Notes: a model not told the origin generated them from the sequence alone. DNA of 24,463 nucleotides from JASHVB01 sp049522565 (GCA_049522565.1 JBEKNT010000044.1:1-24463), one strand, 5' to 3'. Positions 1 to 7,284 are shown, counted from the stretch's first letter. Translations and numbers: made by a program.

Positions 1-97
1 GACGCGGGTGAGGGTGCCGCGCGCCGCACGGTGCGGTTCGCGGCACCCTCACCCTCGGCGCTACGCGCCTCGACCTCTCCCACTCCGTGGGAGAGGT
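1..97. repeat. Palindromic intergenic-type repeat, double hairpin
   Basis: Two hairpins stand side by side. GGGTGAGGGTGCCGCG (6-21) pairs perfectly with 39-54, and the inside folds again (CCGCA with TGCGG). ACCTCTCCCAC (73-83) pairs perfectly with 87-97 around a 3-base loop. The second hairpin and its CCCTCACCCTCG-type flank recur at 3124-3179. This is a dispersed palindromic element; here it overlaps the 3' coding part of the GntR gene. Confidence 0.75.
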
Positions 98-788
98 ATG
101 GGTCGCCGAACTTCTCGACATGCGCCGCCAGGCCCATCGTGTGGTCGCGCACCAGGCGCTCGGCCAGGTCCGCATCGTGCGCCGCCAGCGCGGCAATGAT
201 CTCCCGGTGATCGACGATCGAGCGCTGTGCACGGTTGTCCTGCGTCATCGTCACCGCGCGCACCGCACGCATGTGGATGAACAGGTTCTCCGCCAGGCTG
301 CTCATCAGCGCGACGCCGCCCATGCGAATGATCGCCTTGTGGAATTCCATATTGGCGTGCGAGTACTCGCTGATATGCCCGGACGGGTCGTCGTCGAACG
401 CATCCACCAGGGCCCGCAGTTCCGCCACCTCCGCAGCAGTCGCACGCGGCGCTGCCAGCCGCGCGGCCATGCTCTCCAGCGCCGCCCAGACGGCGATCAT
501 CTCGAGCACCTCGCGCTTGGTCTTGCGCACCACCACCACGCCGCGCCGCGGCACCGTGCGTACGAACCCCTCCTGCTCCAGCACCGACAGCGCCTCGCGG
601 ATCGGCGTGCGGGAGACGCCGAGATCCTGCGACAGTTGCCGCTCGTCCAGCCGGATCTCGCCGGCGTGGCCGTAGATGTCCATTTCCGTGATGGCGCGCT
701 TGATCGCGTCGCAGGCCTGCTGGCGCAGCCCGAGGCTGACCTCCAGCGGCTCGACCTTCAGGCGGGGGTGGACGACGTCGTCCGGCAC
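1..788 (-). CDS. GntR/FCD-family transcriptional regulator, 3' end beyond window
   Basis: This is a DNA-binding repressor or activator of the FadR/VanR-like GntR subfamily, acting in the cytoplasm on a small organic-acid-type ligand that cannot be named from sequence. An N-terminal winged helix contains the recognition segment LGVSRTPIREALSVLEQEG near residues 45-63. The FCD effector domain follows, with its metal-binding pattern visible: an Asn/His pair in SHANMEFHKAI, then a His in IVDHREI and a His in VRDHTMGLAAH. The GTG start is chosen because GAGGAGG lies about 5 bases upstream on the minus strand; the nearer ATG at 814 is out of frame. No stop codon occurs before the window edge. The last roughly 30 visible residues are encoded by a palindromic repeat (1-97) and look unlike the family, so the C-terminal extension may be acquired. 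Family assignment is firm; the ligand is unknown. Confidence 0.9.
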   Translation of the reverse strand, partial: MPDDVVHPRLKVEPLEVSLGLRQQACDAIKRAITEMDIYGHAGEIRLDERQLSQDLGVSRTPIREALSVLEQEGFVRTVPRRGVVVVRKTKREVLEMIAVWAALESMAARLAAPRATAAEVAELRALVDAFDDDPSGHISEYSHANMEFHKAIIRMGGVALMSSLAENLFIHMRAVRAVTMTQDNRAQRSIVDHREIIAALAAHDADLAERLVRDHTMGLAAHVEKFGDPYLSHGVGEVEARSAEGEGAANRTVRRAAPSPA

Positions 789-814
789 CCTTCCCTCCTC
801 GCGGGTAGATGCAT

Positions 815-828
815 ATTGTATATGGTAT
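815..828. promoter_or_regulatory. Putative GntR operator
   Basis: The imperfect palindrome ATTGTATATGGTAT lies 27 bases upstream of the GntR gene start. It is AT-rich in a GC-rich region and resembles the TNGTATACNA-type sites bound by FCD-subfamily GntR regulators. It would suit autoregulation, and it also lies in the region shared with the divergent kinase gene. The match is by eye only. Confidence 0.4.
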
Positions 829-975
829 GCCACAGGCCCGGCAAGAGCCCCGGTGGCCGAGCCCGGGTCGCCGAGCGTTAACCGCCCTTTGCTCTTCACC
901 CTTCGACAACGCTATTCTCGTACCACACGACCCCAGACCGCGCTCCAACGCACGGTCCCCGGAGGAGTACAAGCT

Positions 976-2472
976 GTGACCACGCCAACGGCAGCGGCGG
1001 AAGCCCGCGGGTCGGACACCGACAGCGTGCTGGCTGCGCTGGACGTCGCCCCGGCGATCGTTCGCGACCTCGACGGAACCATCCGCTTCTGGAGCGCCGG
1101 TGCCGAGCGGCTGTACGGCTGGTCGCCGCGTGAAGCGGTCGGCAGGCGGTCGCACGATCTGCTGGCGACGCGATTGCCGCGGCCGCTCGATTCCATCCAG
1201 GCAACGCTGCTGGCGGACGGCACGTGGCATGGCGAACTGCAACATCGCACGCGCGACGGCCGCACGCTGTCCGTCGCCAGCCACTGGGCGCTACAGCGCA
1301 GCCGGGACGGACGGCCGAGCCGTGTCGTCGAGATCAACCACGACCTCGGCTTTCAGCAGCCGGAGATCACCGCGATGCGCCGGTTGGCGGCGATCGTCGA
1401 ATCATCCAACGACGCCATCATCGGCAAGGATCTCAGCGGCATCGTCACCCACTGGAACCGCGCCGCGGAAGCGATGTTCGGCTATCGCGCCGCGGAGATC
1501 GTCGGCCGGCCGATCGTCGTGCTGTTTCCGCCTGACCGTGTGGCGGAGGAGGCGATGTTCCTGGAACGCATCCGCCGCGGGGAGCGGGTCGAGCACTACG
1601 AAACAGTGCGGCAGCGCAAGGATGGCAGCCGGTTCCCGGCCTCGCTGACCGTGTCGCCGATCTACGACGACGCGGGCGCCATCGTCGGCGCCTCGAAGAT
1701 CCTGCGCGATCTGTCCGAACGGCATGATCGCGAAAAGCGGCTGCGCGAGGCCCAGTCGGAGCTGTTTCACGTGCAGCGGTTGACCGAGCTTGGCCAGCTC
1801 ATTTCGGCGCTGGTGCACGAGGTGAACCAGCCGCTGGCGGCCATCGGCAATTATGCCGGCGCCGGCAAGCGGCTGCTGGCGGCGGGCAACGCCGGCGCCA
1901 CCGCAACCGCGTTGCAGAAGATCATCGAGCAAACCGAACGCGCACACCAGATCATCCAGCGGTTGCGGAACTTTGTGAAAAAGAGCGACAGCGAACAACG
2001 CCCGGAGCACCTGCCGGCGATGATCCAGGAAGGCGTTGCGCTGGCGATGGTCAGCCTGAGAAAGGAGCATGTGGCGGTCGAGACGAAGCTCGACCCGGAC
2101 GCGGCGCAGGTGGCGGCGGACCGGGTGCAGGTCCAGCAGGTACTGTTCAACCTGCTGCGCAACGCGATGGAGGCGATGGAGGAATCCGCGCGGCGCGAGG
2201 TCGTGATCACCACCGCCTTATGTGGCACCGGCATGATCGAGATTGGCGTCGCCGACACCGGCCCGGGCCTGGCCCCGGAGGTACGCGCCAACCTGTTCCG
2301 GCCCTTTGTCACCACCAAGGGCAACGGCATGGGCGTCGGCCTGTCGATCTGCCGCTCGATCGTCGAGACGCATGGCGGGCAGCTATGGGCCGAGGACAAC
2401 CCGGGGGGCGGCACGGTATTCCGCTTCACCTTGCCGCGCGTGCCGGATACCGACGCGGTCACGGGGAGGTGA
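976..2472 (+). CDS. FixL-like PAS-PAS sensor histidine kinase
   Basis: This is a cytoplasmic (no membrane segment) sensor kinase that autophosphorylates on His and passes the phosphate to a receiver domain. Domains in order: PAS 1 at about residues 15-125; PAS 2 at about 138-255 (AIVESSNDAIIGKD to ILRDLSERH); HisKA with phosphoacceptor His281 in LVHEVNQPLAA; HATPase with the N box near NLLRNAMEAM, D427 of DTGPGL, and the G2 loop from G449. The HEVNQPLAA signature and two-PAS layout match FixL/DctB-type kinases. The second PAS has VAEEAMFLER where FixL has its heme-proximal His, so heme binding is unlikely and another signal is expected. The GTG start at 976 follows GGAGGAG by 8-9 bases; the open frame extends further upstream but without a good start. 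A FixJ-like receiver lies downstream and is the likely partner. Confidence 0.92.
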   Translation: MTTPTAAAEARGSDTDSVLAALDVAPAIVRDLDGTIRFWSAGAERLYGWSPREAVGRRSHDLLATRLPRPLDSIQATLLADGTWHGELQHRTRDGRTLSVASHWALQRSRDGRPSRVVEINHDLGFQQPEITAMRRLAAIVESSNDAIIGKDLSGIVTHWNRAAEAMFGYRAAEIVGRPIVVLFPPDRVAEEAMFLERIRRGERVEHYETVRQRKDGSRFPASLTVSPIYDDAGAIVGASKILRDLSERHDREKRLREAQSELFHVQRLTELGQLISALVHEVNQPLAAIGNYAGAGKRLLAAGNAGATATALQKIIEQTERAHQIIQRLRNFVKKSDSEQRPEHLPAMIQEGVALAMVSLRKEHVAVETKLDPDAAQVAADRVQVQQVLFNLLRNAMEAMEESARREVVITTALCGTGMIEIGVADTGPGLAPEVRANLFRPFVTTKGNGMGVGLSICRSIVETHGGQLWAEDNPGGGTVFRFTLPRVPDTDAVTGR

Positions 2473-2608
2473 CGGTTGAGTAAGGATCGCGCGGTCAATC
2501 CATTGATATGGGTCATGGCGCCGGCTTGGCGGATCGCCCATTCTGTGGTCGTCGGAACCCCTGACTGCCGCTGGATCGGCTCGGGCGATGGCCGACTGGA
2601 GCTGAACA

Positions 2609-2980
2609 ATGGCAGCCCGTGAGGCCAGTGTGATTGCGGTGGTGGACGACGACGACGCGGTGCGCGAATCGTTGGCATTCCTGCTGACGGTCACCGGCCA
2701 CAAAGTCGCTGCCTATGCCTCCGCCGCCGATTTCCTGGAGCAATGCGACCTGTGCCACGTGGCAGGGTTGATTCTCGATCATCATATGCCGAAGCAGACC
2801 GGGCTCGAGTTGCTGGCCAGGCTGCGCGAGGACGGACGCACCGTGCCGGTCTTGCTCGTTACCGGCTCGCCGTCGCCGGAGATTGTGGCGCGGGCCGGCG
2901 CACTGGGCGTCGATCGGGTGCTGGAGAAGCCGGTGTCCGACGAGGGCCTGATGGAATTCGTCGAGCGGGTCGCCGCCTGA
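2609..2980 (+). CDS. FixJ-like single-domain response regulator (receiver only)
   Basis: This 123-residue protein consists of one receiver domain. All catalytic residues are present: the acidic cluster at D13-D16, phosphoacceptor D57 (LILDHHMP), T85 (VTGSP) and K107 (EKP). The sequence resembles the N-terminal half of FixJ (SLAFLLTVTGHKV), but the protein stops where the LuxR-type helix-turn-helix would begin, so it cannot bind DNA by itself. It may act as a phosphate shuttle or sink, or through a protein partner. ATG 2609 has GGAG about 8 bases upstream. The kinase stop is 136 bases upstream, and nothing coding was recognised in that gap. The kinase above is the likely phosphodonor, inferred from position and from both resembling the FixL/FixJ family. 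Confidence 0.9.
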   Translation: MAAREASVIAVVDDDDAVRESLAFLLTVTGHKVAAYASAADFLEQCDLCHVAGLILDHHMPKQTGLELLARLREDGRTVPVLLVTGSPSPEIVARAGALGVDRVLEKPVSDEGLMEFVERVAA

Positions 2981-2985
2981 CCTCT

Positions 2986-3179
2986 CCATTGCTGCGCGCG
3001 GACGAGGTCGAGACCCGCAAGCGGCGAGGGTGGGGGTGATCGGGTCGCCTCGCTCTACCTGCCACGTGCCGCCCGGCTGCGGGCCGCGATCACCGCGCCG
3101 CGCTCCCGCCGCGACGGCACCCGCGCGCCCTCACCCTCGTCGCCCCGCGGCTTGACCTCTCCCACTGCGTGGGAGAGGT
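2986..3179. repeat. Inverted pair of palindromic repeat elements
   Basis: The right copy (about 3111-3179) carries CCCTCACCCTCG followed by the perfect hairpin ACCTCTCCCAC-TGC-GTGGGAGAGGT (3155-3179). It matches the element at the left window edge. A diverged copy in opposite orientation (GAGGTCGAG, then GGCGAGGGTGGGGGTG) occupies about 2986-3047. The two face each other across about 60 bases of GC-rich sequence. The right hairpin runs to within 9 bases of the next start codon. Confidence 0.65.
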
Positions 3180-3187
3180 TTTTCGCC

Positions 3188-4024
3188 ATGCACGATGGCC
3201 AGCTCGACCTTTTTGCCGCCGCCGGCGTCCGGCGGGAGGACCCGCCATCCGACCTGCAACCGCATCGCGAGGCGACGCCGGCCGCGGACCTGACCGACGC
3301 CGCACTGGTCGCCGCGATCCCCGGCGCCGGCCTTGCCACGTGCCGGGCGCTCGCCGAGGAGGCGGCGCGGCGCAAGCTGCCGGCGGCAGTACCGGCACTC
3401 GAAGCGCTATGCCGCCGGTTCAAGGGCTTCGGGCTGCAACACCGCGTTCCGGAGCAAACCGCGTCACTCCAGGCATTGGCGGCGATCGGCGGGGCGGCCG
3501 TCGGCGCCGCGGTACGCCGCATCGTCGTCGAGGAGGTGGTTTCGGGCCCCGGGCAACGCGACGCGGTGCACGCCGCCGCTGCGCTCCGCTGCATCCTGCC
3601 GGAGGCAACGGCGGCGGCACTGCTGCTGCATGCCGATCCCGCGATCCGCGCCCAGGTCTGCCGCTGCGCGCCCCGCACCGGACAGATCGCCCGATTGCTT
3701 TGCAGTTTGCTCGAAGACCTGAACCAAGGTGTGGCCACCGCCGCCGCCAAGGCACTCGGGCACATGGGCCGGATCGAGGCCCGGCCTTGGCTCGCCCGCC
3801 TGCTGCGCCAGGGCCCCGATGCCGAGCTTATCGAGGCGGTGACGCTGGTGGCCGACGAGGAATGCGTCGTCTTGCTCGGGCGTATCGCTCGCCAGCACGC
3901 GGCGCTGCGCGATAGCGCGGTGGCGGCCCTGGAGGCGATCGAAACGCCGCGCGCGGCGGCCATCCTGGCAGCACTCGGCACCCGGACGGCGCCGCACCCG
4001 GCGGACTGCTCACCCGGGGGCTAA
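3188..4024 (+). CDS. HEAT-repeat-like protein with N-terminal QLDLF motif
   Basis: This is a 278-residue soluble, Ala/Leu/Arg-rich protein made of repeated helix pairs typical of HEAT/PBS-lyase repeats. Examples are ASLQALAAIGGAAVGAAVRRIV, split here as ASLQALAAIGG with GAAVRRIV, then GVATAAAKALGHMGRIEARPW, read as AAAKALGHMG, and DSAVAALEAIETPRAAAIL. Such folds serve as protein-binding scaffolds; no catalytic motif is seen. Residues 5-9 are QLDLF, identical to the canonical bacterial beta-sliding-clamp-binding pentapeptide QL(S/D)LF, here at an exposed N-terminus. ATG 3188 is chosen over TTG 3152, because the TTG lies inside the palindromic repeat and ATG follows GGGAGAGG by 9 bases. That ribosome binding site is itself the right arm of the repeat hairpin. 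Function unknown; the fold assignment is reasonable. Confidence 0.75.
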   Translation: MHDGQLDLFAAAGVRREDPPSDLQPHREATPAADLTDAALVAAIPGAGLATCRALAEEAARRKLPAAVPALEALCRRFKGFGLQHRVPEQTASLQALAAIGGAAVGAAVRRIVVEEVVSGPGQRDAVHAAAALRCILPEATAAALLLHADPAIRAQVCRCAPRTGQIARLLCSLLEDLNQGVATAAAKALGHMGRIEARPWLARLLRQGPDAELIEAVTLVADEECVVLLGRIARQHAALRDSAVAALEAIETPRAAAILAALGTRTAPHPADCSPGG

Positions 4025-4164
4025 TACATTGCTTCCGGCACCAGCCGAACGGTAGATTGCCATGCCGCGAATCTGGCGGCCGTCCGCAGGATTTTTGACG
4101 ACATGCACGGCATCTCCGCACTCGGACCGCAGACCGCCGCCACGCGCCGGGGCCGCAACCGCCG

Positions 4165-5724
4165 ATGAGCCTGTTTGGCAGCAGGTCCGGGCAACGCCGC
4201 CGCCGCCCCGGCTCGGCGATACGACGCTCGCCGGAGGAATTGCTCCACAACCGGCGGCGGCGGCGGGTCGGTAACGCCCAGGTGCTGGCCTGCGGTGCGG
4301 TCGCCATCATCTGCATCGCGCTGATCGCGCTGATCTGGATCAACACCGAACGCGCCATCCGTGACCAAACGGACGATGTGCGTGGGCGCACGGAGGCGGC
4401 GATCACCGCCCAGGCCGTCACCCTGGCAGCCCAGGTGCAGAACGAAATGCAAATGGTCGACCAGTCGCTGAGCGTGCTGCAAGCCGCGTGGGAGGACAAT
4501 CCCGATACGTTCAGCCTGGCCAACTGGCGCAAGACGATGCCGGCGCTGACCGATGTCTCGGACGACCTGTTCGTCGCCGACGACAAGCACGTCATCGTGC
4601 AGGACATCAATCCCGCGGCGGTCGGACAGGGCATCGGTTCGGCCTATGCGACGTTTGCCAACGGCTCGCTGGAGCCGATCCAGGGCAACGGCGCGCATGG
4701 ACGCGACAATGCGATGGTGGTTGGCGAGCTGGGTTCCGGCGGTGTGGTCCGGCAATACCTGATGTACCTGGTCCGTCCGCTTGGCAAACCGCGCGGCTGG
4801 ATCATGGGCGCGTCGTACCGGTCCAGCGCGCTCGGCGCCGTCTTCGCCTCGGCGGGCCTGGGCCAGGGCGGCCTCGCCGCGTTGATCGATACGCATCGCG
4901 GCGGCGTCCAGGTTGTGGCCGGGACCGCGGCGTTGCGGCCGCGGCTGGATCTCGACCGGACGCCCATGTACACGGCCATGCTGGACCGACCGGGCGGCGG
5001 GATATGGATCGGCCGCACCCCGATCGACGGTGTGGACCGCATCGTCGCCTTCCGCCGCGTTCCGGACCGCGACCTGATCGCGGCGGTGGGGGTGGAGCGC
5101 GACCAGGCGATGGCGCCGGCGGAGACCTGGGCGGCAGCCGCGCGCGTGCTGGCCGCGATCGCCTCGCTGCTGGTGCTGGCGATCGGCGCCACGGTGCTGT
5201 GGGAGGTATGGCACTGGCGCAGCACCCGCCGCCGCAACCGCGCTCTGGCGCAGGCCGAGGCGTTGGTGGCCGCGATGCAGGGCGACCTCGCGGGCATGCG
5301 GGCGCGGGCCGCGGTCGAGGCAGCGCAGGTGCAGGTGATGCTGCACGGAGTGTCCGAGGGGGTGGCGGTGCTGAACGGCGAGCTTCGCCTGGTCGCCTGG
5401 AATGCGCACTTCGCCGCCTTGAGCGCTCTGCCGGAGGGCGCGCTGCGCGAGGGGATGCTGCTCGACGAGTTGCTGCGGCAGCAGGTGCTGGCCGGACGCT
5501 TCGGGCCACCGGAGGATGGGGATGCGCAAGTCGCGCGCCTGGTCGGGGCGCTGCGGCCGGAATCCGGCCGGGGGCAGGTTGCCGAAACCGGACCCGACGG
5601 CACCAGTCTGTCGCTGCGTGCCGAGGCGATGCCGGATGGCGGCCTGGTGCTGATACTCGGGCGCGCCGACGCGGCGCCGGCGGCGGACGAGGCGCCGGCA
5701 GCCGCCGATCCGGTGGAGTGGTAG
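4165..5724 (+). CDS. Membrane-anchored Cache-like sensor with C-terminal PAS, no output domain
   Basis: This is a 519-residue inner-membrane protein. A basic N-terminus is followed by a transmembrane helix at about residues 40-59 (ending ALIALIWIN). A periplasmic region at about 60-325 resembles a double-Cache ligand-binding domain (DQSLSVLQAAW, DLFVADDKHVIVQDI, GWIMGASYRSSAL, and RVPDRDLIAAVGVERD before the second helix). The second helix is at about 328-350. A cytoplasmic coiled-coil-like stretch (residues 355-390) leads into a PAS_7-like domain at about 392-505 (MLHGVSEGVAVLNGELRLVA). The protein then ends in an Ala/Pro/Asp-rich tail. Relatives with this layout usually continue into HisKA-HATPase or another output; none is here and I find no remnant in 5725-5989. 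No good ribosome binding site is seen before ATG 4165, so the start is uncertain. Confidence 0.8.
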   Translation: MSLFGSRSGQRRRRPGSAIRRSPEELLHNRRRRRVGNAQVLACGAVAIICIALIALIWINTERAIRDQTDDVRGRTEAAITAQAVTLAAQVQNEMQMVDQSLSVLQAAWEDNPDTFSLANWRKTMPALTDVSDDLFVADDKHVIVQDINPAAVGQGIGSAYATFANGSLEPIQGNGAHGRDNAMVVGELGSGGVVRQYLMYLVRPLGKPRGWIMGASYRSSALGAVFASAGLGQGGLAALIDTHRGGVQVVAGTAALRPRLDLDRTPMYTAMLDRPGGGIWIGRTPIDGVDRIVAFRRVPDRDLIAAVGVERDQAMAPAETWAAAARVLAAIASLLVLAIGATVLWEVWHWRSTRRRNRALAQAEALVAAMQGDLAGMRARAAVEAAQVQVMLHGVSEGVAVLNGELRLVAWNAHFAALSALPEGALREGMLLDELLRQQVLAGRFGPPEDGDAQVARLVGALRPESGRGQVAETGPDGTSLSLRAEAMPDGGLVLILGRADAAPAADEAPAAADPVEW

Positions 5725-5989
5725 GCAGACCGGCGGCCCGCGCTCACCGCAGCGGTGGCGCCGACTGTGATCGGGCCATCGGATATTCCGGCATTTGGCT
5801 CGGCTCGGAAGCAAGCCGCCACCGCTCGTCTCGCCACCGACGGCTATGCTTGCGAACTCCCGCAAACCCTCCGGGCAGCCAACTGGCTGTCACGATGCCA
5901 CCCGGCGGCGGCAACGGCGAACCGCATATCGCCCTGCGCTGCTCAGCCGCGGCACGCAAGAGATCGGTCAGCCCGCGAATCACAAACAA
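5725..5989. other. Intergenic, no gene recognised
   Basis: This 265-base stretch separates convergent genes. Short open frames cross it on both strands but have no ribosome binding sites, motifs or family resemblance. I see no strong terminator. Confidence 0.5.
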
Positions 5990-6304
5990 TCAGCCGCGGG
6001 ATGGGCGCAACAGACCGAGCGAGAGTCCGACAGCGAAAGCGATCAGCACGGCGGTCATCGGATTGCGCGCGATACCGGTCCCGATCGCGCCGCTTACCGC
6101 GCATATACCTTTCTGCGCGTCGGCGGCCGTGCCGGCGAGCCTCTCTCTGGCATCCCCGACGGCTTCGAACACGCGACGGCCGGCAGCCTGCGTCCGATGC
6201 TGTACCAGGTCGCTCATCGTTTCGGTGAGACGCGCGACGTCTTGCCGCAGGGCGGCCAAATCCGCGGCGAAGTCTCCGGCAGCGCGTTCAGAGCTCGTGA
6301 TCAT
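5990..6304 (-). CDS. DUF883/ElaB/YqjD-like small membrane protein
   Basis: This 104-residue protein has a hydrophilic helical N-terminal region (AADLAALRQDVARLTETMSD) followed by a C-terminal transmembrane segment preceded by a basic/Asn-Pro turn (RNPMTAVLIAFAVGLSLGLL). That is the hallmark layout of the DUF883 family, whose E. coli members ElaB and YqjD are C-tail-anchored inner-membrane proteins linked to stationary phase and ribosome association. ATG 6304 is preferred over ATG 6319 and ATG 6427 because GGAGG stands 5 bases upstream of it. It leads, in coordinates, a group of four tiny envelope genes on this strand, consistent with a stress-response cluster. I see no clear promoter motif. 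Confidence 0.75.
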   Translation of the reverse strand: MITSSERAAGDFAADLAALRQDVARLTETMSDLVQHRTQAAGRRVFEAVGDARERLAGTAADAQKGICAVSGAIGTGIARNPMTAVLIAFAVGLSLGLLRPSRG

Positions 6305-6603
6305 GGCAGCCTCCGACATGGGAAAAACCGGCGGTCGTGTTGCCGTCGCAGGTCCGCTGTGCGCCGCGCCTTTCCTGTCAGGCTTGGTGGCTGGAGTCAG
6401 GCGCAACCCCGATGCGCCGCGAGTCATCGCGGCTGGCCCATGGCGCCAGACTCGGAACCGACGCAGACGCGATCTCCCTGGCCGCGCTGTCCGATCAGGT
6501 GGGAGCTTTCCGGACTATCGTCCGCCTGGCACGACCATCGCGGCTCGAGCGCCAAACACGACCCGCCAAGAAGCGATCCCAATCCGGCGGTTGGCGCGCA
6601 TCG
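6305..6603. other. Intergenic, no gene recognised
   Basis: Between the DUF883-like start and the stop of the DUF3309 gene there is no open frame with a credible start and ribosome binding site, and no general-stress sigma (GGAAC-N16/17-GTT) site in the minus-strand direction. It presumably holds the DUF883-like gene promoter. Confidence 0.4.
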
Positions 6604-6774
6604 TCACGGGTGGTGGAACTGCACGCCACCGGCCAGCCACAACACCAGGAGGATGATCAGCACGAGGCCGAGAACCCCACCGAGTCCCGACCCGCCGTAG
6701 CGATTATAGCCGTAGTAGCCACCCCCGCCGCCGAGCAGCAGGATCAGCAGGATGATGATGAGGATAGTTCCCAC
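6604..6774 (-). CDS. DUF3309-like 56-residue membrane peptide
   Basis: The product begins MGTILIIILLILLLGGGGGY and ends LGLVLIILLVLWLAGGVQFHHP. It has two hydrophobic helices joined by a Gly/Tyr-rich turn (YYGYNRYGGSGLGG). The family start MGTILLIILILLLLG and this hairpin layout are characteristic of DUF3309, small alphaproteobacterial and betaproteobacterial membrane peptides of unknown function that often sit near stress genes. GTG 6774 is the start: the in-frame codon four upstream is a stop, the overlapping ATG at 6776 reads into a stop after a few codons, and GAAGG lies about 8 bases upstream. It was found by direct translation of the minus strand. Confidence 0.8.
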   Translation of the reverse strand: MGTILIIILLILLLGGGGGYYGYNRYGGSGLGGVLGLVLIILLVLWLAGGVQFHHP

Positions 6775-6861
6775 ATCGCACCTTCATGTCATACCCGACA
6801 GCCAGGGTCATTGGCGAAACAGCCGGAAGAGCAGCGACAACGCGGTACTGGGAAACCGGCT

Positions 6862-6996
6862 CTAACGGCCCCAGTTGCCATGCTCTCCCTGCTCGCCGTG
6901 GAAGTCACGATGATCGCCCCAGCCGCCATCCGGTCCAACGAAGCAACCGGCGAGGGTGAGCGAAAGCAGCAGCAGCGCCAGCAATGTCTTGATCAT
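6862..6996 (-). CDS. Small lipoprotein, His/Gly-rich
   Basis: This is a 44-residue precursor. It starts MIKTLLALLLLSLTLAGC, a short lipoprotein signal with lipobox LAGC and Cys18 as the lipidated residue. The mature peptide of about 27 residues (FVGPDGGWGDHRD followed by FHGEQGEHGNWGR) is rich in Gly, His and Trp. ATG 6996 is taken rather than ATG 7083 because GGAGG is 5 bases upstream and the signal peptide begins exactly there. It is likely anchored in the inner or outer membrane. The His-rich tail could bind metal, but nothing proves it. It lies between the DUF3309 and entericidin genes on the same strand. Confidence 0.75.
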   Translation of the reverse strand: MIKTLLALLLLSLTLAGCFVGPDGGWGDHRDFHGEQGEHGNWGR

Positions 6997-7131
6997 CTGG
7001 TCCTCCATCACAGGCCGCGACCACGCGCGTCGTACAAGGACACTGCCTTGTCCGAGACCAGCGTCAGCCACCCACCGAAACAATGCCCCGGCCGGATCGC
7101 GGCAGCACCGCGTTCGGCACGCGGCAGTCGA

Positions 7132-7284
7132 TCACGGCGTATGCTTGTCAGCAGAGTTGGTGATGGCGTTTCCGGTGGCGGAAATATCCTCGCCCGCCCC
7201 CGCGGCGGTGTGGCAGGCGCTCAGCAGCGGCGCGGCGGCCGCCAGCATGAACACGGCCAGAGCGACGATGATTTTCTTGTACAT
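7132..7284 (-). CDS. Entericidin-family lipoprotein
   Basis: This 50-residue product has a signal sequence MYKKIIVALAVFMLAAAAP and a lipobox ending LLSAC, followed by HTAAGAGEDISATGNAI. The pattern C-(N/H)T-x-x-G-x-G-x-D-I-x-x-x-G-x-x-I is diagnostic of entericidins (EcnA/EcnB), small stress-induced bacteriolytic or antidote lipoproteins of the cell envelope. ATG 7284 is chosen because the signal peptide begins there and AGGG stands about 9 bases upstream. The single copy cannot be assigned to toxin or antidote. The FNR-type box at 7442 lies in the shared divergent region, 158 bases upstream of its start. Confidence 0.85.
   Translation of the reverse strand: MYKKIIVALAVFMLAAAAPLLSACHTAAGAGEDISATGNAITNSADKHTP

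Noticed and set aside
61..1284. 407-residue minus-strand frame
   Set aside because: It is a shadow of the GntR gene in a wrong frame and of the kinase on the opposite strand; no domain and Arg/Gly-rich noise sequence.
2503..2516. TTGATATGGGTCAT as an FNR box before the receiver gene
   Set aside because: The right half matches only three of five bases of the consensus, unlike the perfect site at 7442.
4010..4108. 32-residue minus-strand frame reading VVKNPADGRQIRGMAIYRSAG
   Set aside because: It looks mildly protein-like and has a GGAGA before GTG, but it overlaps the end of the HEAT gene, is very short and has no known family.
4021..5865. 614-residue minus-strand frame opposite the Cache-PAS sensor
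   Set aside because: High GC keeps antisense frames open; no start signal or family resemblance, while the plus-strand frame has clear membrane and PAS features.
4488..6656. 722-residue plus-strand frame
   Set aside because: It runs out of frame through the sensor gene and across intergenic sequence; low-complexity Arg/Gly/Ala product.
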